A DNA stretch of 21,924 nt, from NCBI RefSeq assembly GCF_000092505.1, contig NC_014133.1, positions 1 to 21,924 on the forward strand, given 5' to 3'. This document shows, piece by piece, positions 1 through 7,718 of this stretch. Position 1 is the stretch's first letter. The number at the start of each line of letters is the position of its first letter. Made by a program: the position numbers and the translations under genes. Below the pieces are notes generated by a model. The model saw only the letters and a program-made list of their open reading frames with translations. It made no database searches and was not told the DNA's origin. This DNA comes from Leuconostoc kimchii IMSNU 11154. Lineage in GTDB: Bacteria > Bacillota > Bacilli > Lactobacillales > Lactobacillaceae.

Positions 1-17
1 ATAGTGCCGCAGTAAAA

Positions 18-43
18 CAGTCCAATTAATTTATTGACTTCTA
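18..43 (+). mobile_element. IS3-family right-end remnant
   Basis: The stretch from agtccaat to ttattgacttct closely matches the right ends at 1171-1197 and, on the other strand, at 9430-9460, with a short insertion of about 4 bases. No transposase reading frame is attached, so only the terminus of an element that lay to the left is visible. Confidence 0.5.
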
Positions 44-113
44 AGGAAAATACCAGGGCTTTGGTTATGAGCTAGATATGTGACTAGGCACTCACTAAAA
101 TGCCCTTCCATTC

Positions 114-201
114 AGGGGCTATATTTAGATAATGACCCCTAGGAAAGACTATTAAAACAGCCCCCATTATCTACCGGTTAGATAATAGGGGCTGTTTTTT
201 T
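114..201 (+). terminator. Double-hairpin element upstream of int copy 1, terminator-like
   Basis: A weak 5-bp hairpin (114-118 with 136-140) is followed by a 16-bp stem (158-173 with 179-194, one C/A mismatch, 5-nt loop) and seven T residues (195-201). This is a textbook rho-independent terminator shape. A related element sits at 9793-9875 in front of the HNH-int operon. Bases 126-134 (tagataatg) are perfectly complementary to 165-173, so they could compete with the terminator stem as an anti-terminator. The element could instead be a recombination site for the adjacent tyrosine recombinase, because its arms are inverted about a short spacer. Terminator is the safer call. Confidence 0.65.
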
Positions 202-207
202 GTTAAG

Positions 208-216
208 TGATATAAT
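208..216 (+). promoter_or_regulatory. int: Extended -10 promoter for int copy 1
   Basis: TGATATAAT is an extended -10 motif (TG-N-TATAAT) directly after the terminator-like hairpin. No good -35 box is visible. The matching position before the HNH-int operon also has TGTTATAAT (9885-9893). An AT-rich leader of about 100 bases (237-303, with repeated taattaat-like steps) separates it from int. Confidence 0.55.
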
Positions 217-324
217 AAACCATAAAAGAAGTTTAGAAATACGGTCCTGGTCATCAATAAATAAACAATTTAATTAATTAATTATTTATTTAATTATTTA
301 ATTTCAGAAAGGTATATACGAATC

Positions 325-915
325 ATGGTGCAACAAATTGTCCTACCCATCAAAGACTCCAACGTTTTAAAGATGGTACAAGATACACTTCTCGATAGTT
401 TCCGTGCTGGTCGCCGAAATTACACCGTTTTTCAAGTTGGTAAGGCCACGCTACTACGTGTGAGTGATGTCATGACATTAAAAAAATCAGATGTCTATAA
501 TCCAGACGGCTCTGTCAAAAATACAGCCTTTATTCATGATAAAAAGACCGGTAAAGCAAACACGTTATATTTAAAGCCTGTTCAGCAAGACTTGTTGCAA
601 TATCATGATTGGCTGGTCCAAGAAAATATCAATTCTGAGTGGTTATTCCCCTCGACAGCCCATCATGATCGCCATATCACCGAGAAACAGTTTTATAAAG
701 TGATGGCGCGTGTTGGTGATCTACTAGGTATCAACTATTTAGGCACGCACACTATGCGTAAAACAGGTGCTTATCGCGTCTATACACAATCAAACTACAA
801 CATTGGCTTAGTCATGCATTTATTGAATCACTCAAGTGAAGCCATGACACTGACTTATCTTGGGTTAGACCAAGCTAGTCGTGAAACGATGTTAGATCAA
901 ATTGATTTTGGTTAA
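325..915 (+). CDS. int: Tyrosine recombinase, catalytic domain only (copy 1)
   Basis: This 196-residue protein has the complete tyrosine-recombinase active site: Arg45 in LLRVSDVMTL, Lys77, His142 and Arg145 in THTMRKT, His169 in LLNHSS and nucleophile Tyr178 in LTYLG. It is about half the size of a usual integrase and lacks the N-terminal arm-binding and core-binding domains, so it either needs a partner or binds DNA through the catalytic domain alone. The ATG is preceded by agaaagg (306-312). Copy 2 at 10788-11378 differs at only five residues, and a third, broken copy lies at 2577-2713. The likely role is plasmid multimer resolution or site-specific integration or shuffling; the target site is not known. 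Unlike copy 2, it is not preceded by an HNH gene. Confidence 0.85.
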   Translation: MVQQIVLPIKDSNVLKMVQDTLLDSFRAGRRNYTVFQVGKATLLRVSDVMTLKKSDVYNPDGSVKNTAFIHDKKTGKANTLYLKPVQQDLLQYHDWLVQENINSEWLFPSTAHHDRHITEKQFYKVMARVGDLLGINYLGTHTMRKTGAYRVYTQSNYNIGLVMHLLNHSSEAMTLTYLGLDQASRETMLDQIDFG

Positions 916-929
916 CCTATAAAAAATTT

Positions 930-1197
930 TGCTCGTATACTGAAAATCCGGATTGCTTTATTTCTAGGACATAATCCGAGATAATCAAGTATAGGTTTTT
1001 TTATTATGAAAGCTAAGAGATACTCAACTGAATTTAAATCATCAATTGTTGACTTGTACAACGAGGGTCGTTCTGTTAATTCGCTGGCCAATGAATATCA
1101 TTTGGCTGTACAAACGGTTACGGGCTGGGTCAAAAATCTCAAATCAATCCCAACTGCTCTTATACTAAAAATAGTCCAATTTATTGACTTCTGAGCA
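930..1197 (+). mobile_element. Internally deleted IS3-family element (268 bp)
   Basis: The element opens with tgctcgtatactgaaaat and closes with ttattgacttctgagca. The two ends are imperfect inverted repeats: the tgctc/gagca tips match exactly, and a further match is spread over about 30 bases. It retains the first part of orfA (1006 on) and the right terminus, while the centre, including the integrase core orfB, is missing. It cannot transpose by itself but could be mobilized in trans. No obvious target duplication flanks it (ttt on the left, gct on the right). Confidence 0.7.
1006..1194 (+). pseudogene. IS3-family OrfA N-terminal fragment
   Basis: The first 46 or so residues, including KRYSTEFKSSIVDLYNEGRS and the following LANEYHLAVQTVTGWVK, form the helix-turn-helix of IS3-type OrfA, which binds the IS ends. 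The frame then runs into the right terminus of the element, and the last residues (about 47-62) are read-through of IS terminal DNA. The rest of orfA and all of orfB, with the DDE catalytic domain, are deleted. A truncated product could at most bind the IS ends. Confidence 0.75.
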
Positions 1198-1225
1198 GCT
1201 CTGTAAGCTAACTATTTTCATATCA

Positions 1226-1519
1226 TCATTTCTCCACATATTGATTAACGATTTGGTCGGACTTGTCACGAGTGTCTTGTGCATCCTTGATAGCTTGTGC
1301 CATATCTGCATCAGTTGACTGATTTTGGTTGGTTAATTGGTTATTCAAGTCAGATACTTTCTTATTCAAATAATCGACCTCTTTTTGCTTGTTGGCAACA
1401 TTGTCTTTTCCCTCTTGAATCTTCTGTTCGATTTCTTGAATCTTCTGTTGGATTTCAGTTTGCTTAGCAGCTAATTGATTATTGAAACTGTTTTGGTCTG
1501 CAGCTTCTTTTCTTTTAGT
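1226..1519 (-). pseudogene. C-terminal remnant of a coiled-coil, probably secreted protein
   Basis: Reading the minus strand from a TAG at 1520-1522 to the stop at 1226-1228 gives about 97 open codons with no start. The product is rich in Gln, Lys, Asn and Glu in a heptad-like pattern (for example EIQQKIQEIEQKIQEGKDNV) and ends in VNQYVEK. Such coiled coils occur in lactic acid bacterial cell-wall hydrolases and surface proteins. The 5' part, with any signal peptide, is gone, and the break lies about 35 bases before corA. The right end of the IS3 remnant at 1197 lies just past its 3' end. Function is not recoverable. Confidence 0.5.
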
Positions 1520-1557
1520 CTAAAATAGAGGTTAATAACTAACAGGGGAATTACTAA

Positions 1558-2466
1558 ATGATCAAACCCGAAAAGACAATCAATGGAACCAAATGGATTG
1601 AAACGATTCAAATCAATGCCGAAGAACGGGCAACCCTCGAAGATCAGTATGGCATCGATGAAGATATTATTGAGTACGTCACTGATAATGATGAAAGTAC
1701 TAATTATGTTTATGATATCAATGAGGACGACCAATTATTCATCTTTCTGGCGCCGTATGCCCTCGACAAAGATGCGCTGAGATACATTACCCAGCCATTT
1801 GGCATGTTGCTCCATAAGGGCGTTTTATTCACGTTTAATCAAAGCGACATACCTGAAGTCAACACGGCACTTTACTCGGCATTGGATAATCCCGAGGTTA
1901 AGAGCGTCGATGCATTTATTCTGGAAACACTGTTTACAGTTGTTGACAGCTTTATCCCAATTTCTCGCGCCATTACCAAGAAACGCAACTATTTGGATAA
2001 AATGTTGAACCGGAAGACGAAGAACAGTGACTTGGTTTCACTTTCATATCTGCAACAGACGTTGACCTTTTTATCCAGCGCGGTCCAAATCAATCTCAGT
2101 GAACTCGATCGTTTGCCAAAGACCCATTTTGGTGTCGGTGCTGACCAAGATAAAATTGATTTATTCGAAGACGTGAAAATTGAAGGAGAACAGGTCCAAC
2201 GGATGTTTGAGATTGAAACCCAAGTCGTTGACCGAATCGATCATACCTTCAACAGCCTTGCTAATAACAACCTGAACGATACAATGAAATTTTTGACAAT
2301 TTGGTCACTGACCATGGCTGTGCCAACGATCATTACCGGATTCTATGGGATGAACGTGAAACTCCCGTTAGCCGGGATGCAATATGCTTGGATGCTGACT
2401 TTGGGGATTTCTGTCGCCTTGATTGTGGCGATGCTGATTATGCTGAAGGTCTGGCGGAAGATGTGA
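1558..2466 (+). CDS. corA: CorA-family magnesium/divalent cation transporter
   Basis: The 302-residue protein has the CorA layout: a long charged cytoplasmic N-terminal domain with a helical region around residues 130-240, then two C-terminal membrane helices (about 241-262 and 276-297). The signature YGMN is at residues 263-266, at the outer end of the first helix, where it forms the pore selectivity filter. The protein would assemble as a pentamer and admit Mg2+ (or Co2+/Ni2+). The tail ends in Lys/Arg, as expected for a cytoplasmic C-terminus. The SD is aggggaa (1543-1549). Only about 35 bases separate the start from a gene remnant on the opposite strand, so its native promoter may be lost. 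The length is normal for Gram-positive CorA proteins. No partner gene adjoins it. Confidence 0.9.
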   Translation: MIKPEKTINGTKWIETIQINAEERATLEDQYGIDEDIIEYVTDNDESTNYVYDINEDDQLFIFLAPYALDKDALRYITQPFGMLLHKGVLFTFNQSDIPEVNTALYSALDNPEVKSVDAFILETLFTVVDSFIPISRAITKKRNYLDKMLNRKTKNSDLVSLSYLQQTLTFLSSAVQINLSELDRLPKTHFGVGADQDKIDLFEDVKIEGEQVQRMFEIETQVVDRIDHTFNSLANNNLNDTMKFLTIWSLTMAVPTIITGFYGMNVKLPLAGMQYAWMLTLGISVALIVAMLIMLKVWRKM

Positions 2467-2576
2467 TGGGTGAGTGACTTGCTGCTGGGGGGGGGACTTT
2501 TTTGGAATGTGTATAGTTGAGCAGTTATGCTATTTTGAGCACCCTTCGGCTTCTGAAATACGCTCCGACGACCCGG

Positions 2577-2713
2577 GTCTTGTCACGTGTTGGTGATCTA
2601 TTAGGTATCAACTATGCTAGGCACACACACCATGCGTAAAACAGGCGCTTACTTATCTTGGCCTGGATCAAGCTAGTCGTGAGACTATGTTAGATCAAAT
2701 TGATTTTGGTTAA
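2577..2713 (+). pseudogene. int: Tyrosine recombinase remnant (third int copy)
   Basis: From cacgtgttggtgatctat to the final gattttggttaa this matches the 3' third of the int genes at 325 and 10788, including the TMRKTG codons. About 93 bp are missing where ggcgctta is joined to cttatcttgg, removing the HLLNHSS region. An extra base in the tatgctaggc stretch also breaks the frame. The 5' two thirds are absent. It lies directly before the decayed oriT-mobA copy, in the same order as intact int copy 2, orf and oriT-mobA. Confidence 0.85.
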
Positions 2714-2716
2714 ATA

Positions 2717-2770
2717 TTTTAATTACAACTACAACTACAGGTGTAACTATAGCTGTAGTTGTAATTAAAA
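2717..2770. repeat. 17-bp perfect inverted repeat
   Basis: The arms at 2717-2733 (ttttaattacaactaca) and 2754-2770 are perfect inverted repeats around a 20-base centre. The stem is AT-rich and lacks a following T run beyond ttt, so it is a weak terminator at best. It sits four bases after the int remnant stop. Confidence 0.75.
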
Positions 2771-2885
2771 TTTCCTTATCTTGAAGATTGATCATAATTT
2801 TTGATTGAGATGATTACGATGAGGAATATATACGCACTCAGAATAAGTTGAGATAGATACCGATACTATCCCAATTTATTTTTTT

Positions 2886-3189
2886 GTGGTTAAGCTGACA
2901 GCAGCTTGCCCCACGCGGGTAGCGTTCTGCATGACATGCTCTCACTGAAGGTGATCCTGCAATGATAAATTGCCCTGTCACGGCGTGACCCGCCGGAGGT
3001 TTTACAAGCCGGATAAGTGGCGCTGTAAAATAGCAGTTTCCCCAGTAGGAAGGGGAAACGCTACTGTCATCGCTTGTCGATGACGTGCCTCGCAGAGCCT
3101 GTCCAAAATATTATTTTGGTATAACAGGCTATACCAGATTTTTAACGGTGTTATACTGGTCTTGGAAAACCTTTTTCGAGGAGGCATTT
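2886..3189 (+). other. oriT: oriT region, decayed module (MOBV type)
   Basis: This region is nearly identical to 11844-12147 upstream of intact mobA. It has a chain of hairpins: aagctg/cagctt at the left, gtcac/gtgac, gtttcccc/ggggaaac, and a two-tier stem (agcctgt/acaggct enclosing ccaaaat/attttgg). It ends with cggtg^ttatactgg, where the expected nick falls between 3150 and 3151. The pMV158/MobM site is, from memory, GTGTG^TTATACT, so the match is good. The site looks intact although the adjacent relaxase gene is dead, so MobA from the other module could act on it. Confidence 0.65.
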
Positions 3190-4284
3190 TTGACGGCGCA
3201 TTGAAAGAAAAATACGCGTGGCGCAGTCCCTAGTTTAGCGGTTCACTTTGAACGTAAAACCGACCATCACACGAACAAAGAAATTGATGTGTCGAAAACT
3301 TATCTGAATCAAGATCTCATGGCGGATGGTTCTGATATGCTTTCACGCTTCAATGCGCGTTTAAATGACGTTTATTGCATGAAAAGAGACGATGTGAAGG
3401 CGTTAGCGACTTGGATAGTCACTTTACCCGAAGAAATAGCAGAAGCGCCCTACGAGCAACAGAGCGCCTTTTTTGAAGCAACCACCAATTTTCTTAATGA
3501 ACGTTATGGTCAAGAAAATGCCGTGGCCGCTGTCGTGCATTATGACGAGACAACCCCTCACTTGCACTATGCCTTTGTCCCCGTTGTTTTTGATAATAAA
3601 AAATCACGTTATAAAGTCTCAGCTAAAGAAGTGCTCACGCGACATGATCTACAAACATTTCATGAGGATTTAGATTAGCATTTAAAAAAGGTGCTGCCAT
3701 TTTATGAACAAGGGATTTTAAATAACAAAACCTTACCGTTTGAGAATGTCGCTGAAATCAAAAAATATAACGATCAGTTTAACGCCTTAAAAAACGAACT
3801 AGCTGACGTTGAAGAAAATATTAGGGCTAAACAGGCCGTACTTAAAATCACGGAGCAAGCCTTAACGGAAGTTGACTTAGCCGAAAAACAAATTGATGAT
3901 TTTAAACAAGCCTTATCTAAAAACCTCTTTGGTAAGACGGTGCTTAAACCTGATGACTTAGATCGCTTTAAAAATGTGGTAGCCACGATGAAGAAAGCTA
4001 CTCTACAAAGCCAGCATGAGACAGAAGAACTCAAGCAAACGTTAGGCCAAGTCAACGCGCAATTAGCTGACATCCAATCTGATTATCAAAACCTAAAAGA
4101 AACGCATCAAGCGCTTCAGCAGCGGCAACGAGAACAGCAACAGCTGGATTATGCTATGCGAGACATGCTTAAAAATGATTAGGGTGTCGACAAACTATCC
4201 CATACTGATGTAAAGGCCCGGTATGTTCTTTATAAACTAGATCATGAAAAACTTACAAAAAACCAGAAAACAGCTCAATCTTGA
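3190..4284 (+). pseudogene. mobA: MOBV relaxase pseudogene
   Basis: It aligns in one continuous frame with the intact relaxase at 12151-13386. The ATG is changed to ACG (3193-3195), and nonsense codons replace Leu (TGA 3202-3204), Gln (TAG 3676-3678), Tyr (TAG 4180-4182) and Trp (TGA 4282-4284). Homology ends after the last one, losing about 40 C-terminal residues. The motif HYDETTPHLHYAFVP survives in the 3289-3678 segment. There are no frameshifts. The ribosome binding site is good (gaggagg, 3180-3186), better than that of the intact copy (gagtagg). The unbroken frame, with substitutions only, suggests fairly recent loss of selection after a second functional copy was acquired. Confidence 0.9.
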
Positions 4285-5098
4285 CATCAGCGCCCTATTT
4301 CATTTTTGCTATTTGTATTTTTGATATTATTGTTTTCAAAAGCAACTATGGTGACAACAATTTTGGCGCTTTTATGGTTTATCATACTCGCCATAGTTAG
4401 TCTCATAAGGTGAAATATCATCGCCAATTAAACACAACGACTTAGAAAAAATCTTCGCAATGATTGTCAATCGTGTGTTTTCGCTTTACTATCATTAATA
4501 GGGCAGTACATTAATAACCATTTCGGTAACAAGTTTTTAACGGCTGATCACAGTCGAAAGTATTTATTAATTTTGAGTGATGATTCTACGAAGTATTCAT
4601 ATACGGGCATTTTGTTTTAGTCCAATTTAGTGAGAAAAAAGCTTCTATTGGTGGAGGTAACGCTCGTAAAATGAGGTTAAAATTGGCACATGGACTCAAA
4701 GTATGAAGAAAATTAAAGTGTCTATGTGACGGTGGACCTATATCTCATCTTCACAATAAAACAATTGACGCGCTGGTTAACCACAGCTGGTCATTGGTGA
4801 AAATAATGGTTTTCCTAAAGAATATGATTAACCGAACTACCGCAGTACGATCAAGGGGAATTGAGTGTACAATAATCCAGTGGGCGACACAGCAGAAGGG
4901 GAGCTAAAAGGTTGTTTATGCCAACATTATTGTTTTTTTAACTATTGATTTTGACATATTGTTCGATGATTCTGAGAATGCGAGCGTTAGCGTGTGGATG
5001 GTTATTCAAGCCATGGTTAAGGATAATTAGTACGTGAATTTTTGCAATCGAAGATTTGTGCGAGTCAGGCCTAGCTAATCAAAGAGATATTGGTCAGC
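4285..5098. other. Decayed, unassigned stretch with one short membrane-peptide frame
   Basis: I see no recognisable gene in these 814 bases. The frame at 4285-4413 (+) is open for 42 codons and encodes two hydrophobic stretches (around LLFVFLILLF and ILALLWFIILAIVSLIR). It has no convincing start or SD and directly follows the broken mobA end, so it is probably the tail of a lost membrane-protein gene. Other frames are shorter than about 60 codons and frequently stopped. Confidence 0.4.
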
Positions 5099-5101
5099 TT
5101 A

Positions 5102-5129
5102 TTGACTTCTGAGCCCATTGTAATATAAT
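5102..5129 (+). promoter_or_regulatory. Hybrid promoter formed with an IS3 end
   Basis: A TTGACT -35 box (5102-5107) lies inside the IS3 right terminus and is 16 bases from a perfect TATAAT (5124-5129) in the cargo DNA. Transcription would start near 5136 and run into the NEAT operon. The other IS ends carry the same TTGACT but have no -10 at the right distance. Confidence 0.7.
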
Positions 5130-5185
5130 TCAGTTATGGTAGAAGATACGTAGTGCAAGCTGCGCTTTTTTTGTGCACAAGAACG

Positions 5186-5201
5186 CTTATCGCGTGATAA
5201 G
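5186..5201. promoter_or_regulatory. Dyad in the leader of the NEAT operon, possible operator
   Basis: CTTATC-GCGT-GATAAG is a perfect 6-bp dyad about 57 bases after the -10 box and 12 bases before the SD. It could be a repressor site (the GATAA half sites loosely recall iron-regulator boxes) or a small RNA hairpin. No regulator gene is nearby. Confidence 0.35.
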
Positions 5202-5222
5202 TATCGTAATTTGGAGGATATG

Positions 5223-6614
5223 ATGAAGAAAAATAAAGTTTTAATGTTAGCGGGAACGATAGCCGTTTCGGGAGTGGTGCTGTTGAACGGGGACGTTTCC
5301 GTCGCAGCGGACACAACTGGCGTAACAACGGTCACAACAGCAGCAACCTCAAATTACCAAAACGGGACTTACACCGCCACCGCCGCCCTATATAAGTCAG
5401 GAACCGCTGTTTCCTCAATGATGAGTAGTATGGTTAATAGTCAGGCAGATGTGACAATTAAAAATCAAACGGCCACTATTACATTCACTTTTGGTGAATT
5501 GAGTAACGCCAACATGGTGAAATCGTGGGCAATTGATGGTGTTGAAGCGACGCAGAGTGGGCAAACTTTCACTGTTGCAATACCTGTGGTGGACCTGAGT
5601 AAGACTTTGCAATCCAAGATACACATAGAGACAATGATTGGGTCAGTGCCGTTTTCTGAAACTCAACCAGTTGACCTGACTGTAACGGATTTGAAATTGG
5701 TAGCACGTGACCCAGATGAAGTTGCCGCCGAGCAGGCAGCAGCAGAGAAAGCAGCGGCAGACAAGGCAGCGGCGGACAAAGCGGCAGCAGAGAAAGCAGC
5801 AGTAGATAAGGCGGCAGCAGAGAAAGCAGCAGCAGATAAGGCGGCAGCAGAGAAAGCAGCGGCAGACAAGGCAGCGGCGGACAAAGCAGCAGCAGAGAAA
5901 GCAGCGGCAGACAAGGCAGCGGCGGACAAAGCGGCAGCAGAGAAAGCAGCAGCAGACAAGGCGGCAGCAGAAAAAGCGAAACAAGCAGCTAAAGCTAAAG
6001 TAGAACAAGAAGCTACCAAAAACTCGCAAAATGGTACTTACACGGCGACAGCTAAATTGTACAAATCTGGTACAACAGATGATTCAATGATGGCATCAAT
6101 GGTATCACCAACCGCCTATATCGTCATTAAAGATGGTCAGGCAACAATTACATTGACGTTTAAGGATATGGCAACCATTAACATGGTTAAAACCTGGGTT
6201 ATAGACGGTGTTTCTGCGGTGAAAAGTGGACAAAGTGTTGTTATTGTTTTACCAACTTCTGAATTGGGTAAGACACTCAAGTCAACAATACATGTGGAGA
6301 CGATGCTTGGCACGTTGCCATTTAATGAGACGCAACCGGTTGACCTAAAGTTAGGAAATCTTGAACGAATACCATCGGGGTCAATGTCAGATAACCCAAG
6401 CAACCCAAGTAACCTGCCAAACAATTATGTGTCGCCTAACCAAGCCACTGGTCACGACGTGCCCTTGACAGCACAATTATCAAGTACATCAAAATTGCCT
6501 AACACAGCAGCTACTAACACAGCTACTAACGAGATGACAACTGCACCACTTTTGGCAGCGTTAGTTTCAGGTGTCTTGGCTTTGGGTATTTGGCTTAAGA
6601 AGGTTTTGCGTTAA
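5223..6614 (+). CDS. Sortase-anchored surface protein with two NEAT-like domains and an Ala/Lys/Glu repeat linker
   Basis: The start at 5223 fits GGAGG (5213-5217); in-frame TTG 5211 and ATG 5220 are too close to it or overlap it. The 463-residue product has a signal peptide (about 1-29, [15 protein letters not shown] start), a NEAT-like domain at about 46-160, 15 or so pentapeptides of [10 protein letters not shown] type at about 167-250, and a second NEAT-like domain at about 268-382. After a Pro/Asn/Ser stretch comes LPNTA (425-429), a hydrophobic segment (about 438-456) and the tail KKVLR, a sortase signal with Ala in place of the usual Gly. NEAT domains bind haem at the cell wall, but neither domain here shows the tyrosine pair of the partner protein. 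The linker should be a rigid helix. The gene is coupled to the next one by an overlapping TAATG. Confidence 0.8.
   Translation: MKKNKVLMLAGTIAVSGVVLLNGDVSVAADTTGVTTVTTAATSNYQNGTYTATAALYKSGTAVSSMMSSMVNSQADVTIKNQTATITFTFGELSNANMVKSWAIDGVEATQSGQTFTVAIPVVDLSKTLQSKIHIETMIGSVPFSETQPVDLTVTDLKLVARDPDEVAAEQAAAEKAAADKAAADKAAAEKAAVDKAAAEKAAADKAAAEKAAADKAAADKAAAEKAAADKAAADKAAAEKAAADKAAAEKAKQAAKAKVEQEATKNSQNGTYTATAKLYKSGTTDDSMMASMVSPTAYIVIKDGQATITLTFKDMATINMVKTWVIDGVSAVKSGQSVVIVLPTSELGKTLKSTIHVETMLGTLPFNETQPVDLKLGNLERIPSGSMSDNPSNPSNLPNNYVSPNQATGHDVPLTAQLSSTSKLPNTAATNTATNEMTTAPLLAALVSGVLALGIWLKKVLR
5715..5985 (+). repeat. 15-bp tandem repeats encoding AAA(D/E)K
   Basis: About 16 to 18 units of a 15-bp repeat of the gcagcggcagacaag / gcagcagagaaagca type encode a continuous charged alanine helix. 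Larger blocks are repeated as well, so the array could change length by slippage or recombination in 5-residue steps without a frameshift. The repeats also keep minus-strand frames open (Cys/Arg-rich or Ala/Ser-rich), which I do not consider genes. Confidence 0.85.
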
Positions 6615-7351
6615 TGCGACGATTTCAATGGTTTATGCTAACTTGCGTTAGTTTACTATTAGGATTCATGACTCTTACCCAAACAGTATCTGCAGACACT
6701 TATTCAGTGCCTTTTAGGGTCGTCAAGGATGGCACAACAGAAACATCGGTGGCTGATCAATACTTTCAAAAGCCTGCAACGGTTGCGATTGATGGGGATC
6801 ATTATGTGGTCATTATGACGATCAAAACGACACATGATTTGGGTCTTTTCCCTGTATCTGTGACTGATTTTAATGGTCAAACGCCGGCAATTTCAAGGAC
6901 AACGCAAGGCAATACCGATTATTATCAGTACCAGTTCACAGCGACCAATTTGGATACGCGCTTGGATGGTCACATGAACGTCAACATTCAAGCAATTCGT
7001 TACAACCACTATTATGGTTATGGTGTGGTTTTTGATACGAGCAGTCTTCCTAAAATTGGCGAGGATAAAGAGCCTGCGTCGTCATCAGCGAGTTCAACTA
7101 ATGCGACATCTGAATCAACGGGCAGCTCATCAACATCATCGTCACAATCTGCTTCGAGTACATCCTCGCAAGCGTCTTCATCATCAAAAAAACTACCAGT
7201 CAAAGTAGTGCCTCATGTGTCTGTTAGTAAGAAAACTACTAAAAAAGCATCACCAACAAAAACGAAAAAAATTATTTTGTGGCCATGGCTATTGGTGATT
7301 GTTGTAGGTATTGCAACCGTCATTTTATTTGAGAGACAATCTCGTAAATAA
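6614..7351 (+). CDS. NEAT-domain haem-binding surface protein, membrane anchored
   Basis: The 245-residue protein has a signal peptide (about 1-27, ending TQTVSA), a NEAT domain at about 28-150, a Ser-rich spacer (about 153-190), a Lys/Thr-rich stretch and a C-terminal membrane helix (about 222-240) followed by ERQSRK. The NEAT domain has the hallmarks of the family: a first strand YSVPFRVVKDG, the QKPATVAIDGDHYVVIMTI core and the last hairpin IRYNHYYGYGVVFD, where a Y-x3-Y arrangement can supply the haem ligand. There is no LPXTG motif, so it stays in the membrane rather than on peptidoglycan. Its ATG overlaps the stop of the preceding gene by one base (TAATG), indicating translational coupling. 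It could pass haem between the wall protein and the membrane, as in Isd systems, but no haem permease is adjacent. Confidence 0.85.
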   Translation: MRRFQWFMLTCVSLLLGFMTLTQTVSADTYSVPFRVVKDGTTETSVADQYFQKPATVAIDGDHYVVIMTIKTTHDLGLFPVSVTDFNGQTPAISRTTQGNTDYYQYQFTATNLDTRLDGHMNVNIQAIRYNHYYGYGVVFDTSSLPKIGEDKEPASSSASSTNATSESTGSSSTSSSQSASSTSSQASSSSKKLPVKVVPHVSVSKKTTKKASPTKTKKIILWPWLLVIVVGIATVILFERQSRK

Positions 7352-7383
7352 AATTGATATTTAATGTAATAAAAATTGTATGT

Positions 7384-7416
7384 AGAGGTCACAATTAATT
7401 TGAAACCTCTTCTTAA
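7384..7416 (+). terminator. Weak terminator after the NEAT operon
   Basis: A 6-bp stem (agaggt 7384-7389 with acctct 7405-7410) is followed by tcttaaa. The stem is short and the T run poor. It lies 33 bases after the stop of the second NEAT gene. Confidence 0.35.
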
Positions 7417-7567
7417 ATACTATTGTTATCATATGGGCCGACTTTCGATATTTAAGGGCGTCACTTTATTTTTTTCACAAAAAGTTGTTCTTATTTGACT
7501 AATAAATACTATATTCATTTCTTGCTTAAACAAAAAGCTCATAACAATTTTGAATAAAATAAACGTG

Positions 7568-7682
7568 ACAGTACCGAATTGAGATGAGACACCGTTAGTA
7601 CAATTCGAAAACTGTGATAAAAATAATTTAAAAATTACATCTATTCTTTATTATACGGACCGAATAGGAGCGGTCCGTTTTT
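7568..7682 (+). promoter_or_regulatory. Leader with upstream hairpin and rho-independent terminator before the ABC genes
   Basis: The intergenic region 7352-7718 has no gene. It holds a hairpin (cgaattg 7575-7581 with caattcg 7601-7607, extended by acagt 7568-7572 with actgt 7611-7615) and then a strong terminator (acggacc 7655-7661 with ggtccgt 7672-7678, T run to 7682). The terminator ends only 36 bases before the likely ATG of the ABC gene. A terminator this close to the start, with a hairpin upstream, fits a transcription attenuator controlling the ABC operon. It may also simply end transcription from the NEAT genes. I found no clear promoter boxes. Confidence 0.5.
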
Positions 7683-7718
7683 AGAATATATTTTTTTTAG
7701 ATAATGAAAGAAAGCATA

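Noticed and set aside
1471..1734. Minus-strand frame of 87 codons overlapping the corA start
   Set aside because: It is antisense to the well-supported corA gene, with low-complexity Ile/Phe-rich product and no start signal.
2485..2506. Run of nine G residues after corA
   Set aside because: It may mark a recombination junction or sequencing error, but nothing around it forms a feature; the following T run has no stable stem.
3002..3187. Minus-strand reading frame of 61 codons in the decayed oriT, with a counterpart at 11963-12145
   Set aside because: Both copies are open, but the five amino-acid changes between them mean that nearly every base change alters the protein, and the frame coincides with oriT hairpins. 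Conservation is better explained by DNA structure.
5715..5985. Tandem array considered as a CRISPR or satellite
   Set aside because: Units are 15 bp without unique spacers, lie in frame in a signal-peptide-bearing gene and encode AAA(D/E)K helices.
5643..6029. Long minus-strand frames over the alanine-rich repeat (Cys/Arg-rich and Ala/Ser-rich products)
   Set aside because: They are by-products of the 15-bp repeats of the NEAT gene on the plus strand; low-complexity composition and no ribosome binding site.
7568..7682. T-box or other named riboswitch before the ABC genes
   Set aside because: No T-box core sequence or other riboswitch signature is present; only a hairpin and a terminator can be supported.
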